From Spongiibacteraceae bacterium (GTDB lineage: Bacteria > Pseudomonadota > Gammaproteobacteria > Pseudomonadales > Dasaniaceae): a stretch of DNA of 44,039 nucleotides. Position 1 is the first letter of the stretch, and every line of letters starts with the position of its first letter. A model generated the notes under the pieces. That model was not told where the DNA came from, searched no databases, and worked only from the letters and a program-made list of their open reading frames with translations. The stretch covers positions 1-44,039 of the forward strand of contig JAUXHA010000008.1 of the NCBI GenBank assembly GCA_030621845.1, read 5' to 3'. Shown piece by piece: positions 16,023 through 24,326 of the stretch. The position numbers and the translations under genes are program-made.

Positions 16023-19000
16023 AAATCAATTTCTTCCAGGGGGACGGGTTTGGCAATGCCGTAACCCTGTAAGAAATCGACGCCAATTTCTTTTAGAATA
16101 GTGATGATCTGGTCATTTTCAGCGTATTCGGCAATGGTCTTTTTTTCCATCAGGCTGGCAATTTGCTGAATGGATTTCACCATGGCGTAATCGTCTTTAT
16201 TGTTGTGGATGTCCTGGACAAAACTGCCGTCGATTTTAATATAATCGACCGGCAGGTGTTTCAGGTATTGGTAGGAGGCATTGCCACTGCCGAAGTCATC
16301 GAGTGAGAACTGGCAGCCCAACTGTTTAATTTCACGAATAAAATCCGCCGCGGTGGCGATATTAGCGATGGTGGCTGTTTCGGTGATTTCAAAACAAATG
16401 TGATTGCTGGGTATGGCATAGCATTGCATTTGCTGGATTAAAAAATCGGCCAGGTGATCATCGTTAATGCTATTGGCGGACAGGTTGATCGATACATGGG
16501 GCAGCGTATGTCCAGCCTGTCGTTGCTGTTGTAGCCAGATAAAGGTGTTTTCGATGACCCAGCGGTCGACGCGTTGCATCTGGTTATAATGTTCCGCGGC
16601 TTCAATAAATTCGACCGGGGGAGAAATGCTGCCGTCGGGATTTTTAACCCCCAACAATATTTCATAATGTGCGCTGCGGTATTTCGGCTGGGCGGCAACA
16701 ATTTTTTGCGCGCGCAGGTAAAGATGATCGCTACTGGTCTGGTCATTTAATTTATCTATCCATGACAACAGTGTTTCCCGGCGTGTGCTGTCGGCATCAC
16801 TTTGGCTGAATTCCAGGCAGCGGTTACCACCGGCATCCTTGGCAGATTTACAGCTGGAGATCACATTGCGCAGCAGGTTTATTACGTCCTCGGTGTTTTC
16901 ATTGATGGCGATGGTGCCAATACTGGTGGTGAGTTGGAGGCTGTGTTTCTCCCATTTAAATTTATGCTGCTCGATAGATTGCCTGATCGCGTCAGCCAGT
17001 TGATGGGCATCGGCTGGTGGGTGGTTTTCCAGTAAAATAACGAACTCATTACCGGCCATGCGTGCAACCGTGGCTTGCTCGGGCACCGCCGCAACAATTA
17101 ACTGGCTGATATCGGCAATAAATTGATCACCTGCAACATGGCCGTAGAGGTCGTTGGACAGGGCGAACTTATCGATATCAAGGTAGAGCAGGTAGTGGCA
17201 GTGCTTATTTTGTTTGGCATCGCTGATAGCCGCGCCTAATAAGCGATCACATTCCTTGCGATTAATCAGCCCGGTCAGTTCATCGTGGCTGCTCTTGAAT
17301 GCCAGTTGTTCATAGGCTTGCTGTACGGTGGAATAAAGGCTTTTTTCCACCAGTGGCCATTCTGATTTTTCTTCGGTGGGGGAGAGTCCCTGGGCGAGTT
17401 CGTTACAAAATTCGAGTAAATTAAAGTCCAGGACTTTCTGGCCCCGGTTGTTAACAAAAACAAAATGCTGGTGATTATCACCCACCCAGGCAAGTTTGAT
17501 ATTACGCTGCTCGCTTTCATCGTCCAGATAGGAGAATTCATCACCGACTACAACACTGCGGGCACGCTTGAACCAGCGATTGAGCTCAGGGCTTGTTGAT
17601 TCGGTGCTGCCGTCGCTGCGTGTTTCATAGCTGACATCAATCAGTTTGACCGGGGTACTTCCCTCGAGGCAGTTACGAATACTGGCAACGGTTTTCTCAT
17701 GGCGATAATCGCCAGGCAAGGTAGTATTTAACTGCTGTTCAAGCAAGTCGAGAAAACTATCGGTTTCGAGTTCGCGATTGACATCCTGTTGAATTAATAA
17801 ACCCTGCGGGTCTTTTTCGCTGTTGTTAATCCACTGGCTCAATTGATCCAGGGTATTAAGTTGTTGCTGCCAGTTTTTACTCTCTGGCCCGTCCTTGAGG
17901 TAGGTGAATTGCAGTAATTCACGCCAGCCGTTGTCGATAAAATTGACGATAATATCGGCCTGTTGTGGCGGAGGCAGTCGGGCAATGATTTCCTTTTCGA
18001 CCAGGTCCTGGGATTGCTTGAGGCGCTGGCGCCCCTCGTAGGTTTGATTGATGCGTTGCGTGTTGCGGGTGAATACCGCGCTTTGTTGTTTGGCAATGCT
18101 ATCGAGGCTGGCCAGGCCCTGTTGGTACACCGAGGCGTCCTGGTCGTAATTGTCGATAATATTATCGATGATGTTTTCGAATTTGTTTTCCAGCGCCGGG
18201 TTTGGCATTTCACTGTTCAGGCTAAGGTCGGTGAGTTGATTAATCAGTTGCCGGGCCGGGTGCTCGCCATTGCTTAAAAAAGCCTCATCCAGCAGCGCTG
18301 TTTTTGCCAGCGGTACTTGCAGTCTTTTTAACTGCTGAATAATCGATACGGAGAGTTGCTGGTAGCTATCGATTTGATTGAAAAATGAGCTGACCAGGTT
18401 GAGCACTTCACTGGCGTTGGCAGAGACGTTTTTTCCCGACTGTTGACAAACGATATCACCGAGTGAAGAGCCTGCGCCAATGCTTGCCACTGCCGATGGG
18501 TCGTGTTGAATGGATGACAGTTGTTCGATCAGTTCAGTAGCATGGATCAGTTCTGTGCTACCGGTGTTGATTGCAGGCGCAGTGGTATTCGCGCGGGCCA
18601 GTTGCAGAATACTTTGCACGGTGCTGTAAAGGGCCTGCTGGTTTTGAGCCGACACCGGATTGAGCCCAGCCTCGGAATGGCTGACAGGGTGTAACTGTTC
18701 TACCGTTCCCATGGTGTCGGTATGGTCAGGGCTGTTATGGTCAGGGTTGTTATGGCCAGGGTTGTTATGGGAAGGTGCGCTGCGTCGCTCAGCGGCTTGG
18801 CTAAGAATATCTGCCTCAATATTGGGAAGAATGCCATGGTGTTTCAATCTGCTGTTGAGTTCGTCATAGGTCCCCGACATTTCCTGGATGACGGTTTCAT
18901 CAAAGATCCGGTAAAGTAGCGGCATCAGCTCGGGGGTAATATCGTATTGCTTTAAGGCCGTTTTCAGGGCGTTGCATAGATTCCTGACACTGAACGGTAA

Positions 19001-19798
19001 GTCGTCCCGTTTTATTTCCCGCTTTAGCATGTGGCTGTAGCGTTTTTCCAGACACTTAATAGCTGTGTGGTGCTGGTCATCTGTGCGGCGAATAATGGTT
19101 TCAAGCGAGAGCCAGTCTTCAAACTCACCCAGATCAATTAATTCCATGCTGTCTTCGGTGGTTTCGCTGTTATTGACAGGAGTGGGTTCCGGGTCTGGTG
19201 CGGAGTGAAGGGTGCTGTTCTCAGGCTGCAGTGCTTCCACCTTATCGTTGACCGTATTGGCAATGTTTTCCTTGATGCTGCCACTGTGCTGATGAATTTG
19301 AGTCAGTGCCGCCATAACGCTGTGCTGTTGTTCATTGGAGTTTGCATTGTCTGCCAGCTTCAGTAGTTGCTGTTCAAGCTCGAGCAGGTAGTTGTCCAGG
19401 AATTCTTGCAGCTTTTGACTGGAAAGTTGCTTAAGTTGTAACGTCAGGGGGCTATTGCTGGAGAGGGGGCTGTCACTAAACCAGTTCAGCAATTGGCGAA
19501 CACTGTGTTCATCCGGATTGTTATAGACAAGGACGATGCGCGCGCTGGAGACAATATCAATGGTGCTGCGAATAATAAGGCTGCTGTGATCCTGACTAAC
19601 GGGATTGTCAATGTGCAACTCGGCGAGGTCGCCTTTTCGAAGTTGCTTGAAAGGCTGGCTATCAGCAGCGCTGTGATTGTCTGGCTGGATCGACAGGGTA
19701 CGATCTGATATTTTTATGATCAGGCAATTAATCGAGTCCTTACCAACAAGGTGTAATGTGGCTGCCTGTTTTATTTTTTGTTTTTGTTCTGGCCGCAT
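16010..19798 (-). CDS. DUF1631-GGDEF-EAL protein (c-di-GMP turnover)
   Basis: A 1262-residue cytoplasmic protein without obvious membrane segments. The N-terminal region (to about 830) fits DUF1631, including the block LAWVGDNHQHFVFVNNRGQKVLDF. A GGDEF domain (about 845-1005) follows; its signature reads AGNEF at about 914, so cyclase activity is probably lost. The EAL domain (about 1025-1255) keeps E-I-L at about 1045, NLS, EITE, DDFGSG at about 1166, KIDGSF and QGYG at about 1244, which suggests an active c-di-GMP phosphodiesterase. Residues 345-360 carry a His-Asn-Pro repeat from a 15-bp tandem repeat. It has its own upstream gap (19799-20092). No local link to the steroid or F420 genes is visible. 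Confidence 0.85.
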   Translation of the reverse strand: MRPEQKQKIKQAATLHLVGKDSINCLIIKISDRTLSIQPDNHSAADSQPFKQLRKGDLAELHIDNPVSQDHSSLIIRSTIDIVSSARIVLVYNNPDEHSVRQLLNWFSDSPLSSNSPLTLQLKQLSSQKLQEFLDNYLLELEQQLLKLADNANSNEQQHSVMAALTQIHQHSGSIKENIANTVNDKVEALQPENSTLHSAPDPEPTPVNNSETTEDSMELIDLGEFEDWLSLETIIRRTDDQHHTAIKCLEKRYSHMLKREIKRDDLPFSVRNLCNALKTALKQYDITPELMPLLYRIFDETVIQEMSGTYDELNSRLKHHGILPNIEADILSQAAERRSAPSHNNPGHNNPDHNSPDHTDTMGTVEQLHPVSHSEAGLNPVSAQNQQALYSTVQSILQLARANTTAPAINTGSTELIHATELIEQLSSIQHDPSAVASIGAGSSLGDIVCQQSGKNVSANASEVLNLVSSFFNQIDSYQQLSVSIIQQLKRLQVPLAKTALLDEAFLSNGEHPARQLINQLTDLSLNSEMPNPALENKFENIIDNIIDNYDQDASVYQQGLASLDSIAKQQSAVFTRNTQRINQTYEGRQRLKQSQDLVEKEIIARLPPPQQADIIVNFIDNGWRELLQFTYLKDGPESKNWQQQLNTLDQLSQWINNSEKDPQGLLIQQDVNRELETDSFLDLLEQQLNTTLPGDYRHEKTVASIRNCLEGSTPVKLIDVSYETRSDGSTESTSPELNRWFKRARSVVVGDEFSYLDDESEQRNIKLAWVGDNHQHFVFVNNRGQKVLDFNLLEFCNELAQGLSPTEEKSEWPLVEKSLYSTVQQAYEQLAFKSSHDELTGLINRKECDRLLGAAISDAKQNKHCHYLLYLDIDKFALSNDLYGHVAGDQFIADISQLIVAAVPEQATVARMAGNEFVILLENHPPADAHQLADAIRQSIEQHKFKWEKHSLQLTTSIGTIAINENTEDVINLLRNVISSCKSAKDAGGNRCLEFSQSDADSTRRETLLSWIDKLNDQTSSDHLYLRAQKIVAAQPKYRSAHYEILLGVKNPDGSISPPVEFIEAAEHYNQMQRVDRWVIENTFIWLQQQRQAGHTLPHVSINLSANSINDDHLADFLIQQMQCYAIPSNHICFEITETATIANIATAADFIREIKQLGCQFSLDDFGSGNASYQYLKHLPVDYIKIDGSFVQDIHNNKDDYAMVKSIQQIASLMEKKTIAEYAENDQIITILKEIGVDFLQGYGIAKPVPLEEIDLGSR
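18721..18765. repeat. 15-bp tandem repeat inside the DUF1631-GGDEF-EAL gene
   Basis: Three full 15-bp units (18721-18735, 18736-18750, 18751-18765) plus a partial fourth to about 18775, differing at one position each. The frame is kept, and the repeat encodes a His-Asn-(Asn/Ser)-Pro-(Gly/Asp) run in a likely linker. Such repeats can change in number by slippage without a frameshift. Confidence 0.85.
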
Positions 19799-20092
19799 GG
19801 GTGTCTCAAAATGTAATCGTGTTGTCAGTAAAAAACTTGCTGCTATTACTATAGTAAATAATGGCTTACTTTGCCCTTATGAAAGTGAACTTTGAATACA
19901 ATTTACCTTGTAATTAACTGTTTTATAAAAGTTTTGTCGTAATTACGTCACCCTGTTTCATACTTCGCCAGACGCGGTTTGTCCGCCAACTTTCTGACTC
20001 CATTTATGAGCTAAAGTGGGGCGTTATGAGTGTAAAAACGCCCGGGGCTGGTGCTAGTCAGGAAGGCTAAAGGCTATGAGGCATCTTCATTG
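19799..20092. other. Intergenic region with a hairpin
   Basis: A 294-nt gap between two minus-strand genes. It should hold the promoter of the GGDEF-EAL gene. A 7-bp stem with an 11-nt loop lies at 20019-20043 (GGGCGTT/AACGCCC), downstream of the SDR stop, but without a T run on either strand. No gene was seen. Confidence 0.4.
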
Positions 20093-20881
20093 TTAGTCGG
20101 TATTAGCGGCATTCAGAAAAGCCGGTTTTTCACCGCCCCCGTGCACGGTGACGGTTGAGCCGCTGATATAACTGGACAGTGGGCTGGAGAGAAACAGGCA
20201 GGCATCGCCAATATCAGCGGGCTGTGCCATCCGGCCCAGGGGAATAGTATCACCCACCGCCTGAATGCCGGCATCATCCCCGTAGTGCAGGTGGGACTGC
20301 TCGGTTTCAATCAACCCGGCAATAATACTGTTGATCCGAACTTTAGGTGCCCATTCCACTGCCAGTGAGGTGGCCAGGTTAACCAGACCCGCTTTGGCAG
20401 CACCGTAAGCGGCGGTGCCAGGGGAGGGGCGAACGGCACTGACGCTGGCGATATTGACAATGGTTCCCCCCTGCGACTGTTGCTGCATTACGGTATTGGC
20501 CGCCTGGGAAAAATTCAGCGGAGCGATTAGGTTAAGGCGGATAATGGATTCTGAAAAACGCGGTGATACGGTGGCGGCATCGGCCATGGGCGCGCCGCCA
20601 GCATTATTAACCAGCACGTCCAGTCGACCAAATTTTTCTACGGTGAAATCAATGCAGGCCTGCACCTGTTCTACATCGCGGACATCAACCGGGGTAAACA
20701 CCGCCTGCCGATCGCCGATGGTGGGCAGGGCCTCCGGTTCGCTGCGGCCACAAATCACCACCTCGGCGCCGGCACGTAAAAACTGTTCGCTAATGCCTTT
20801 GCCCACGCCTTTACCGCCGCCGGTGACAATCACCACTTTACCGCTAAAGTCCAGATTTTGGCTCGGCGTTTGAGCATTCAT
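20093..20881 (-). CDS. SDR family oxidoreductase divergent from the F420 operon
   Basis: A classical short-chain dehydrogenase of about 262 residues. Motifs are VTGGGKGVGKG (cofactor loop), LVNNAGG, the catalytic Ser in NIASVS and YGAAK (Y-x3-K). The C-terminal GSTVTVHGGGEKP segment is typical of FabG-like SDRs. ATG 20881 fits the usual N-terminus; an in-frame ATG at 20896 would add five residues and has an AAGG upstream, so either is possible. It is divergent from the F420 genes across about 280 nt. The substrate is unknown. A hydroxy-acyl-CoA or hydroxysteroid is plausible given the nearby catabolic island, but nothing in the sequence proves it. Confidence 0.85.
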   Translation of the reverse strand: MNAQTPSQNLDFSGKVVIVTGGGKGVGKGISEQFLRAGAEVVICGRSEPEALPTIGDRQAVFTPVDVRDVEQVQACIDFTVEKFGRLDVLVNNAGGAPMADAATVSPRFSESIIRLNLIAPLNFSQAANTVMQQQSQGGTIVNIASVSAVRPSPGTAAYGAAKAGLVNLATSLAVEWAPKVRINSIIAGLIETEQSHLHYGDDAGIQAVGDTIPLGRMAQPADIGDACLFLSSPLSSYISGSTVTVHGGGEKPAFLNAANTD

Positions 20882-21164
20882 TGAGAGTTCACCCATGTCT
20901 ATTGTTGCCTTATTGTGTTGCTTGGCTTGAAGCTGCTTATTATAAGGGCTTGTTCACAAAACGCATGACTTATTATTGGCTGCTGCCTGCATTTTTACGG
21001 GACATTAAGTCGCTTGTAGTCCCCGGCCCCTTTGCCTACTATAGCAGCCGTGAATATGGCGCTGTGACTCAAATTGCCACAAGGAAATGGCTGAATTTGC
21101 ACTGCCCTGTGAGGGTTGTAAACCGGTAAAATGGTTATCTTATTGATTCGAGTGGAATGATTTT

Positions 21165-21839
21165 ATGAGTGAAACACTACCAGTAGTTGCAGTTTTAGGA
21201 GGTACCGGTGATTTGGGTACTGGCTTGGCGCGTCGTTGGGCCCAGGCGGGTTACCAGGTCATTATTGGCTCGCGCACCGAGGAAAAAGCGATTGCCGCCG
21301 CCGATGACTTGCGGGCAGTGATGGACAGTCGCGGCATTGAATCTATTAATGTACGGGCAATGGATAATCTCGCTGCGGCAGAAGCGGCGAGTATTGTCGC
21401 GATGACGGTTCCCTTTGCTCACCACAGTAGCACCCTGGCATCGGTCAAGGACGCGCTGCAGGGAAAGATTCTCATTGATGTCACGGTGCCGCTGGTACCA
21501 CCGAAAGTGGCCAGGGTACAAATGCCCGAGCAGGGCAGTGCTGGCCAGATTGCGCAGAGCCTGTTAGGCGAGGAAGTCAAGGTGGTTTCTGCGTTTCAGA
21601 ATGTGGCGGCGCATCATTTGCAGGAAGGTCATGGCATGAATTGCGACGTACTGGTTTGTGGCAATAATAAGGAGGCCCGTGTCGCCGTGATCAAGCTGGT
21701 TGAAGCTGCAGGTATGCGTGGCTTACACGGTGGTGCAATAAATAACGCGGCGGCGGCGGAAGCCCTGACCTCGGTATTGATCTTTATTAACAAGCAATAT
21801 AAATGTCATGCCGGTATTAGTATTACCGGGCTGGACTAG
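21165..21839 (+). CDS. fno: NADPH-dependent F420 reductase (Fno/NpdG)
   Basis: A 224-residue protein of the F420:NADP oxidoreductase family, which exchanges hydride between NADPH and coenzyme F420. The N-terminal Rossmann loop is VLGGTGDLGTGLARRW, followed by the NADP-binding IIGSRTEEKA. The middle has MTVPFAHHSS and DVTVPLVPP, and the signature SAFQNVAAHHLQ is typical of Fno and contacts the deazaflavin in known structures. ATG 21165 follows GTGGAATGA. It is the first gene of the F420 operon, so the cell can make reduced F420 from NADPH without a glucose-6-phosphate F420 dehydrogenase. The next gene begins 14 nt after its stop. Confidence 0.93.
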   Translation: MSETLPVVAVLGGTGDLGTGLARRWAQAGYQVIIGSRTEEKAIAAADDLRAVMDSRGIESINVRAMDNLAAAEAASIVAMTVPFAHHSSTLASVKDALQGKILIDVTVPLVPPKVARVQMPEQGSAGQIAQSLLGEEVKVVSAFQNVAAHHLQEGHGMNCDVLVCGNNKEARVAVIKLVEAAGMRGLHGGAINNAAAAEALTSVLIFINKQYKCHAGISITGLD

Positions 21840-21853
21840 TTCGGGCGCTATTG

Positions 21854-22621
21854 GTGAACAGTTCCTTGATCTTGACGGCGTTGCCGGAATTTCCACTGGT
21901 TGAGCCCGGCGATGACCTTGCCGGGCTGATTCTGCTGTCTCTGGAGAAAACGGCGTTTTCACTGTGTGACGGCGATACCCTGGTGCTGGCGCAGAAAATT
22001 GTTTCCAAGGCGGAAAATCGCTATGCCTATCTCAATGCTGTCGAGGCAGGCGATGAGGCGACAGCGCTTGCCGCCAAAGTGGATAAGGATCCCCGGCTAC
22101 TTCAACTGATCTTAAACGAATCGAAGGAGGTGGTCAGGTATCGACCCGGTGTGGTGATTGTCGAGCATAACAAAGGTTATGTGCATGCCAATGCCGGCAT
22201 CGATAAGTCGAACATCGCCTCCGATGAGGATAACCCCAGGGTGTTATTATTGCCGCTGGACTCCGATGCCAGCGCGGCGAATTTACAACAGCAGATCAAA
22301 CAGCGCACGGGAAAGTCGCTGCACATTATTATCAACGACAGTGCTGGCCGCGCCTGGCGTAACGGTACGGTGGGTATGGCGCTTGGTACTGCAGGTTTTC
22401 AACCCTTGGAGGATTTAATCGGCCATAGGGATTTGTTTGATCGGCCGATGGAAATCACCCAGGTGGCGGTGGCTGATGAACTGGCGGCGGCGGCGTCTTT
22501 TGTCATGGGCCAGGCCGCTGAGGCGGCTCCGGTGGTATTGATTCGCGGCGCGCAATTACAGCCGGCTGAGAGTGGCTCGCAGGCTTTGATACGTCAAAAA
22601 CAAGACGATTTATTTCGTTAG
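21854..22621 (+). CDS. cofE: Coenzyme F420-0:L-glutamate ligase (CofE), single-domain
   Basis: A GTP-dependent ligase of about 255 residues that adds glutamates to F420-0. Family motifs are CDGDTLVLAQKIVSKAE, VHANAGIDKSN, DSAGRAWRNGTVGMALG and the C-terminal ADELAAAASFVMGQ. It stops after the ligase domain, whereas actinobacterial FbiB has a second FMN-binding nitroreductase-like domain that reduces dehydro-F420-0. Start choice is between TTG 21851 and the adjacent GTG 21854; the ribosome site is weak. It lies between fno and cofD, with an 8-nt gap to cofD. Confidence 0.93.
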   Translation: MNSSLILTALPEFPLVEPGDDLAGLILLSLEKTAFSLCDGDTLVLAQKIVSKAENRYAYLNAVEAGDEATALAAKVDKDPRLLQLILNESKEVVRYRPGVVIVEHNKGYVHANAGIDKSNIASDEDNPRVLLLPLDSDASAANLQQQIKQRTGKSLHIIINDSAGRAWRNGTVGMALGTAGFQPLEDLIGHRDLFDRPMEITQVAVADELAAAASFVMGQAAEAAPVVLIRGAQLQPAESGSQALIRQKQDDLFR

Positions 22622-22629
22622 GGGCGACT

Positions 22630-23610
22630 TTGCCAGAACGCTACAATCCAGAACGCTACAATAAGGTATTGGCTTTTTCCGGTGGCGTTGGCGGTGCCAA
22701 ACTGGCATTGGGTTTATCCCATCTGCTGACGCCTGAGCAGTTAACCATAGTGGTAAATACCGCCGATGATTTTGAACATCTGGGTTTATCCATCTCCCCG
22801 GACATTGATACCCTTATCTATACCCTCGCCGGTTTAAATGATCAGCAGCAGGGTTGGGGCTTGGCCAATGAAAGCTGGCAGGTAATGGCGGCGCTGGAAC
22901 AGCGCGGCAGTGAAACCTGGTTTCGATTGGGTGACCGGGATATTGCTACCCATCTGGAGCGCAGCCAGCGACTGGCTTCAGGGCAGACGCTGGCTGAGGT
23001 CACGGCTGCATTGGCTGATCAACTGGGTGTTAAGCACCCGATTTTACCGATGAGTGATGATCCGGTAAGAACCCGCTTGTTAACCGCTGAAGGTGAATTG
23101 GCTTTTCAGCAATATTTTGTTCGCGAGCAATGCCAGCCGGTGATTGATCGTTTTTATTTTTCGGGCCTGGATCAGGCCAGGCCGCAGGCAGATTTCCTGC
23201 GCTTGTTACAAAGTGAGCCACTGGATGCGATCATTATTTGCCCCTCCAATCCCTTTCTCAGCGTCGAGCCGATAATCAGCTTGCAGGGTGTGCGGCAAGC
23301 CATGCGCGATAATCCGGCGCCAGTGGTGGCGATCTCACCGATCGTGGCGGGCTTGGCTATCAAGGGGCCAGCAGCTAAGATGATGCAAGAATTGTCGATG
23401 CCGGCAACGGCGCTGGCTGTCGCCGAATATTATGGTGATTTACTTGATGGCTTTGTCATTGATGAGTCAGACCGGGCGCTGCTTGAGCCAATTAAAGCAC
23501 TGGGCATCGACGTTGCCGTGTGTCCGACGGTGATGAAAAATTTACAGGATCGTATCGATCTGGCGGCGAGTGTTTTATCCTTTAGTCAAACAATCAGCAG
23601 GAATTCCTAA
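22630..23610 (+). CDS. cofD: 2-phospho-L-lactate transferase-type enzyme (CofD/FbiA)
   Basis: A 326-residue CofD-family protein. It transfers the phospho-C3 moiety from the guanylylated intermediate to FO, giving F420-0 or dehydro-F420-0. Signature segments are FSGGVGGAKLALGL, VVNTADDFEHLGLSISPDIDT, the WGLANESW block, FRLGDRDIATHLER and ICPSNPFLSVEPI. The start is TTG 22630 with AGGGG 5-6 nt upstream; no ATG is available near the N-terminus. The first residues contain an exact 15-bp tandem duplication (PERYN twice). The stop overlaps the cofC ATG by one base. The C3 donor (phospholactate, PEP or 3-phosphoglycerate) cannot be decided from sequence by eye. Confidence 0.95.
   Translation: MPERYNPERYNKVLAFSGGVGGAKLALGLSHLLTPEQLTIVVNTADDFEHLGLSISPDIDTLIYTLAGLNDQQQGWGLANESWQVMAALEQRGSETWFRLGDRDIATHLERSQRLASGQTLAEVTAALADQLGVKHPILPMSDDPVRTRLLTAEGELAFQQYFVREQCQPVIDRFYFSGLDQARPQADFLRLLQSEPLDAIIICPSNPFLSVEPIISLQGVRQAMRDNPAPVVAISPIVAGLAIKGPAAKMMQELSMPATALAVAEYYGDLLDGFVIDESDRALLEPIKALGIDVAVCPTVMKNLQDRIDLAASVLSFSQTISRNS
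22633..22662. repeat. Perfect 15-bp tandem duplication at the cofD 5' end
   Basis: Two identical 15-bp copies (22633-22647 and 22648-22662), in frame, directly after the TTG start codon. They add five residues ahead of the conserved CofD core. Confidence 0.95.
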
Positions 23611-24326
23611 TGGTGTGGGCACTGTTACCCCTGAAAGATTTTGTTAATGCCAAGCAGCGTTTGTCGGGTGTGCTGGCACCCCATGAACGGCGTCATTTTT
23701 TTCAGGCCATGGTTGAGGACGTGCTGGATGTGCTGGCAGGCCACGAAGCCATTACGCAAACACTGATTGTTTCCGATGACCCCAGTGCAAAATTATTAGC
23801 GGAGCATTACGCTGTAAAGTATTGGCCCGAGCAGTCTCTGGCGGGAACGGGGCTCAATGGCGTAGTGTCTACGGTTGCCCAGCGTTTGCAGCGGCAAGGG
23901 GTGGATAGCTTGCTGGTAGTGCACGGTGATTTACCCTTGCTCAGTGCCGATCAATTAAACCAGCTGATTGCAGCTCATGTAGCTGCACCGGCAGTGACCC
24001 TTGCCCCTGACCGTCATGGACAGGGTAGCAATTGCATGCTCTGTAGCCCTCCCGCGGTGGTGGATTTTCATTACGGTGAACAGAGCTACCAGCAACACCA
24101 GGCAGCCTGTGCCGATAGAGGGGTTCGTTTCAATGCACTTACGCTGCCGGGTATTGCCTGTGATATCGACACCCCGGAGGATTTAATGGTCTTGCTGGAG
24201 TGCGGCGACAGGGAAAAGAAAAGTATCCGCTATTTACATGAGCAGGGTATTGCACAACGCTTGCGAGCCATGTCGATAGGTATCGAGACAATAGAAAACT
24301 CGGCGCAAAGAGAACAAACACTATGA
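23610..24326 (+). CDS. cofC: Phospholactate/PEP guanylyltransferase (CofC/FbiD)
   Basis: A 238-residue nucleotidyltransferase that activates the C3 phospho-acid with GTP for CofD. It has the family N-terminus (LLPLKDFVNAKQRLSGVLAPHER), VSDDP, the metal/nucleotide loop VVHGDLPLL and APDRHGQGSNCML, and the C-terminal DIDTPEDL. About 30 residues after the DIDTPEDL motif are poorly conserved. It overlaps cofD by one base and fbiC by four, so the three are translationally coupled. Homologues differ in accepting phospholactate, PEP or 3-phosphoglycerate, and this decides the chemical form of F420 made. Confidence 0.93.
   Translation: MVWALLPLKDFVNAKQRLSGVLAPHERRHFFQAMVEDVLDVLAGHEAITQTLIVSDDPSAKLLAEHYAVKYWPEQSLAGTGLNGVVSTVAQRLQRQGVDSLLVVHGDLPLLSADQLNQLIAAHVAAPAVTLAPDRHGQGSNCMLCSPPAVVDFHYGEQSYQQHQAACADRGVRFNALTLPGIACDIDTPEDLMVLLECGDREKKSIRYLHEQGIAQRLRAMSIGIETIENSAQREQTL

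Noticed and set aside
20019-20043. Hairpin after the SDR as a terminator
   Set aside because: The stem is good but no T run follows on either strand, so I list it only as a structure in the intergenic entry.
20881-21129. 82-residue plus-strand ORF upstream of fno
   Set aside because: No ribosome site, no recognisable motif and composition unlike neighbouring proteins. It overlaps the divergent promoter region, so it is more likely non-coding.
21146-21155. TTGAT half-site and GAGTGG before fno as part of the steroid regulon
   Set aside because: No second half-site and no ACCCC at the right distance, so there is no real match to the kshA architecture.
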